Shown piece by piece: positions 52,744-54,000 of a DNA stretch of 54,000 bases (the first letter of the stretch is position 1; each line of letters begins with the position of its first letter). The DNA lies in contig CAJNDS010002448.1 in NCBI GenBank assembly GCA_905221605.1, positions 126,001 through 180,000 of the forward strand. The letters are read 5' to 3'. This DNA comes from Symbiodinium natans. Its lineage: Eukaryota > Sar > Dinophyceae > Suessiales > Symbiodiniaceae. The position numbers and the translations under genes are program-made. The notes under the pieces were generated by a model. That model worked only from the letters and a program-made list of their open reading frames with translations. It made no database searches and was not told where the DNA came from.

Positions 52744-52840
52744 GGGATGTTCCCCCTTATACTAACAGTCCTTAATCGGGATTCTAATCAGGGGTACGAT
52801 GATCCCAATGAAGGACTGTTAGTATAAGGGGGAACATTCC
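52744..52840. mobile_element. Near-perfect foldback element, 30 nt arms
   Basis: Left arm 52744-52773 and right arm 52811-52840 match at 29 of 30 positions (ATGTTCCCCCTTATACTAAC at the outer part). The 37 nt loop has its own GGGAT/ATCCC pair. It is flanked by AAGTTTTAGG on the left and AAAGTTTAGG on the right, possibly a duplicated target. Confidence 0.85.
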
Positions 52841-53212
52841 AAAGTTTAGGGTTTTGGCCTTTCAGGTGTTGGAGCTTGGGGGGGATTTTGAGTTTACTGT
52901 TGCGGGGCAGACTGTCAGAAGTCTGCAACGGTTCTATGCAGAATCGTACTGGTGCTGCTTTTGACGCGGCAAGGCTCGCACTCTGCGGCCAAGTGCTGGA
53001 CCGGACAAGCAAAAACAAGGACACGAATGAGCTTCAAGAAGCCCTGGCCTGATCACACTGACATATTCCTTGCAACGATAAAAATAACAGCAGTACGGAT
53101 ATTTTGCAAAGGAAGCCATGACAAGCGCAAGGTCTGGGGTTTAGGGTAGCCATGATCTCATGAGACCAGGAATCCGAATTAGAACTCAAGGACAGCAGAA
53201 AGAATGATGAAC

Positions 53213-53644
53213 AAAATTATTCCACTTCGAACATCCCCACCCTCTCTTGGCAGAGATACTCTGGGGTTGGGCACTCCAGGGACACTCTGGGGCTGGGCAC
53301 TCGGCTGGGCACTCAGGGAGGAAAAACGCTCGGGCTGACACTCTGCAGGTTGGGCACTCCAAGCAGACTTGAGGTGGGGCACTCCAGGGAGACGGCTGGG
53401 CAAGCTGGGGACTGGGGCACTCCAGAAAGACTCTGGAATTGGTTGGGCACTCCAGGAAAACTCTGGGGTTGGGCCGGGCACTCCAGGTTGGGCACTCCAG
53501 GCAGAGTCTGGGGTTGGGCACTCCAGGGACACTCTAGAGTTGGGCACTCCAGGGATGAGCGAGGAGTAGACCGGGCGAGGAGAAGAGTTCCGGGCGAGGA
53601 GCAGAGTTGAGTTTAAAATCTAACCCCCCACACCGAAGGTGGGG
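53213..53644. mobile_element. Minisatellite element, copy 2
   Basis: Same ends and units as 19186-19454 but longer (432 bp): GATACTCTGGGGTTGGGCAC near the left end, then about a dozen GGGCACTCCAGG-type units, GAGTTTAAAATCTAAC, and a CCCCAC/GTGGGG hairpin at the right end. Minus frames through it only encode the repeat. Confidence 0.75.
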
Positions 53645-53824
53645 AACATGAGATCCGACGAACAAGAACAAAGGAGAGGTCTTCTGCTGCCCTGGGGCTT
53701 CGAAAAAAGAATAATAATCCCTATATTGCCCTTATGAGGCAGAATATCCTTTGTTTTTGGTGATTCTTGAGCAAATAGAAGAATATACCCAAAGTACGAT
53801 GATGATCCTTATTCCAGGGCGGAG

Positions 53825-53828
<4 letters not shown>

Positions 53829-53895
<67 letters not shown>

Positions 53896-54000
53896 TGTCT
53901 CTGTGTCTGTGTCTGTCTCTGTGTCTCTGTGTGTGTGTGTGTGTGTGTGTCTCTGTGTGTCTCTGCGTGTCTCTGTGTGTCTCTGTGTGTCTCTGTGTGT
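53829..54000. repeat. (GT)n and (GTGTGTCTCT)n microsatellite
   Basis: A 63 bp GT run, then GTCTCT-containing units running to the window end. Reverse complement of the window-start repeat. Confidence 0.95.

Noticed and set aside
53179-53547. Repeat protein with PGVPNP and LECPTP motifs
   Set aside because: Three minus frames all stay open through the 26 bp minisatellite; this is a repeat by-product.

Overview
The window looks like nuclear DNA of a dinoflagellate (a photosynthetic alveolate). Four things support this. (1) There are no long prokaryote-like genes; the longest stop-free stretches are only 100-170 codons. (2) Short protein-like exons of about 60-250 nt are scattered among long introns. 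(3) Several exon junctions fixed by protein-family similarity require GA or GC donor dinucleotides, which are known to be common in dinoflagellates. (4) About 45 interstitial tracts of the TTTAGGG/CCCTAAA telomere-type repeat occur in both orientations. The species call is inference; a chromerid or another alga with TTTAGGG telomeres is not excluded. The best-supported gene is a polycystin (PKD/TRPP-type) cation channel on the minus strand, with its N-terminal side near 7.44 kb and its 3' part running off the window start. Seven of its exons appear in the right order and together match the first membrane helix, most of the extracellular polycystin domain and the second helix.

Layout. 0-0.3 kb: (GACACACA)n microsatellite, inside the polycystin gene. 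0.3-7.5 kb: polycystin gene. 7.5-17.4 kb: telomere-type tracts and short candidate exons, mostly minus strand, including one that could be a later membrane exon of a second polycystin copy. 17.7-27.3 kb: a 9.6 kb block of nested tandem repeats. It holds an array of about 800 bp purine/pyrimidine units, a 177 bp G-rich/GATA-rich array, a 54 bp satellite with a 269 bp higher-order repeat, and a 3.7 kb AT-rich satellite of about 175 bp units that reverses orientation in the middle to make a giant inverted repeat. 27.3-53 kb: candidate exons on both strands, including a MIR-domain-like exon, a short membrane-protein 5' end starting Met-Gly-Cys, and a terminal exon with its stop codon. These are interspersed with at least eight small foldback elements. 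53.2-53.6 kb: a second copy of a 26 bp-unit minisatellite element whose first copy is inserted cleanly into the 800 bp array at 19.19-19.45 kb. The window ends in (GTGTGTCTCT)n, the reverse complement of its beginning.

The most interesting signal is structural. At least eight elements of about 95-130 bp have inverted arms of 18-46 nt, and one (39473-39583) coincides with what can be read as a 103 nt GA-AG intron between two in-phase coding segments. This fits introners, the transposon-like elements known to create introns in dinoflagellates. In one polycystin intron, telomere-type tracts lie as inverted repeats at the two intron ends, suggesting that TTTAGGG arrays can play the same role. Most exon calls outside the polycystin gene rest on reading-frame quality alone. 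Several regions are open on both strands, so strand is uncertain there and confidences are kept low.
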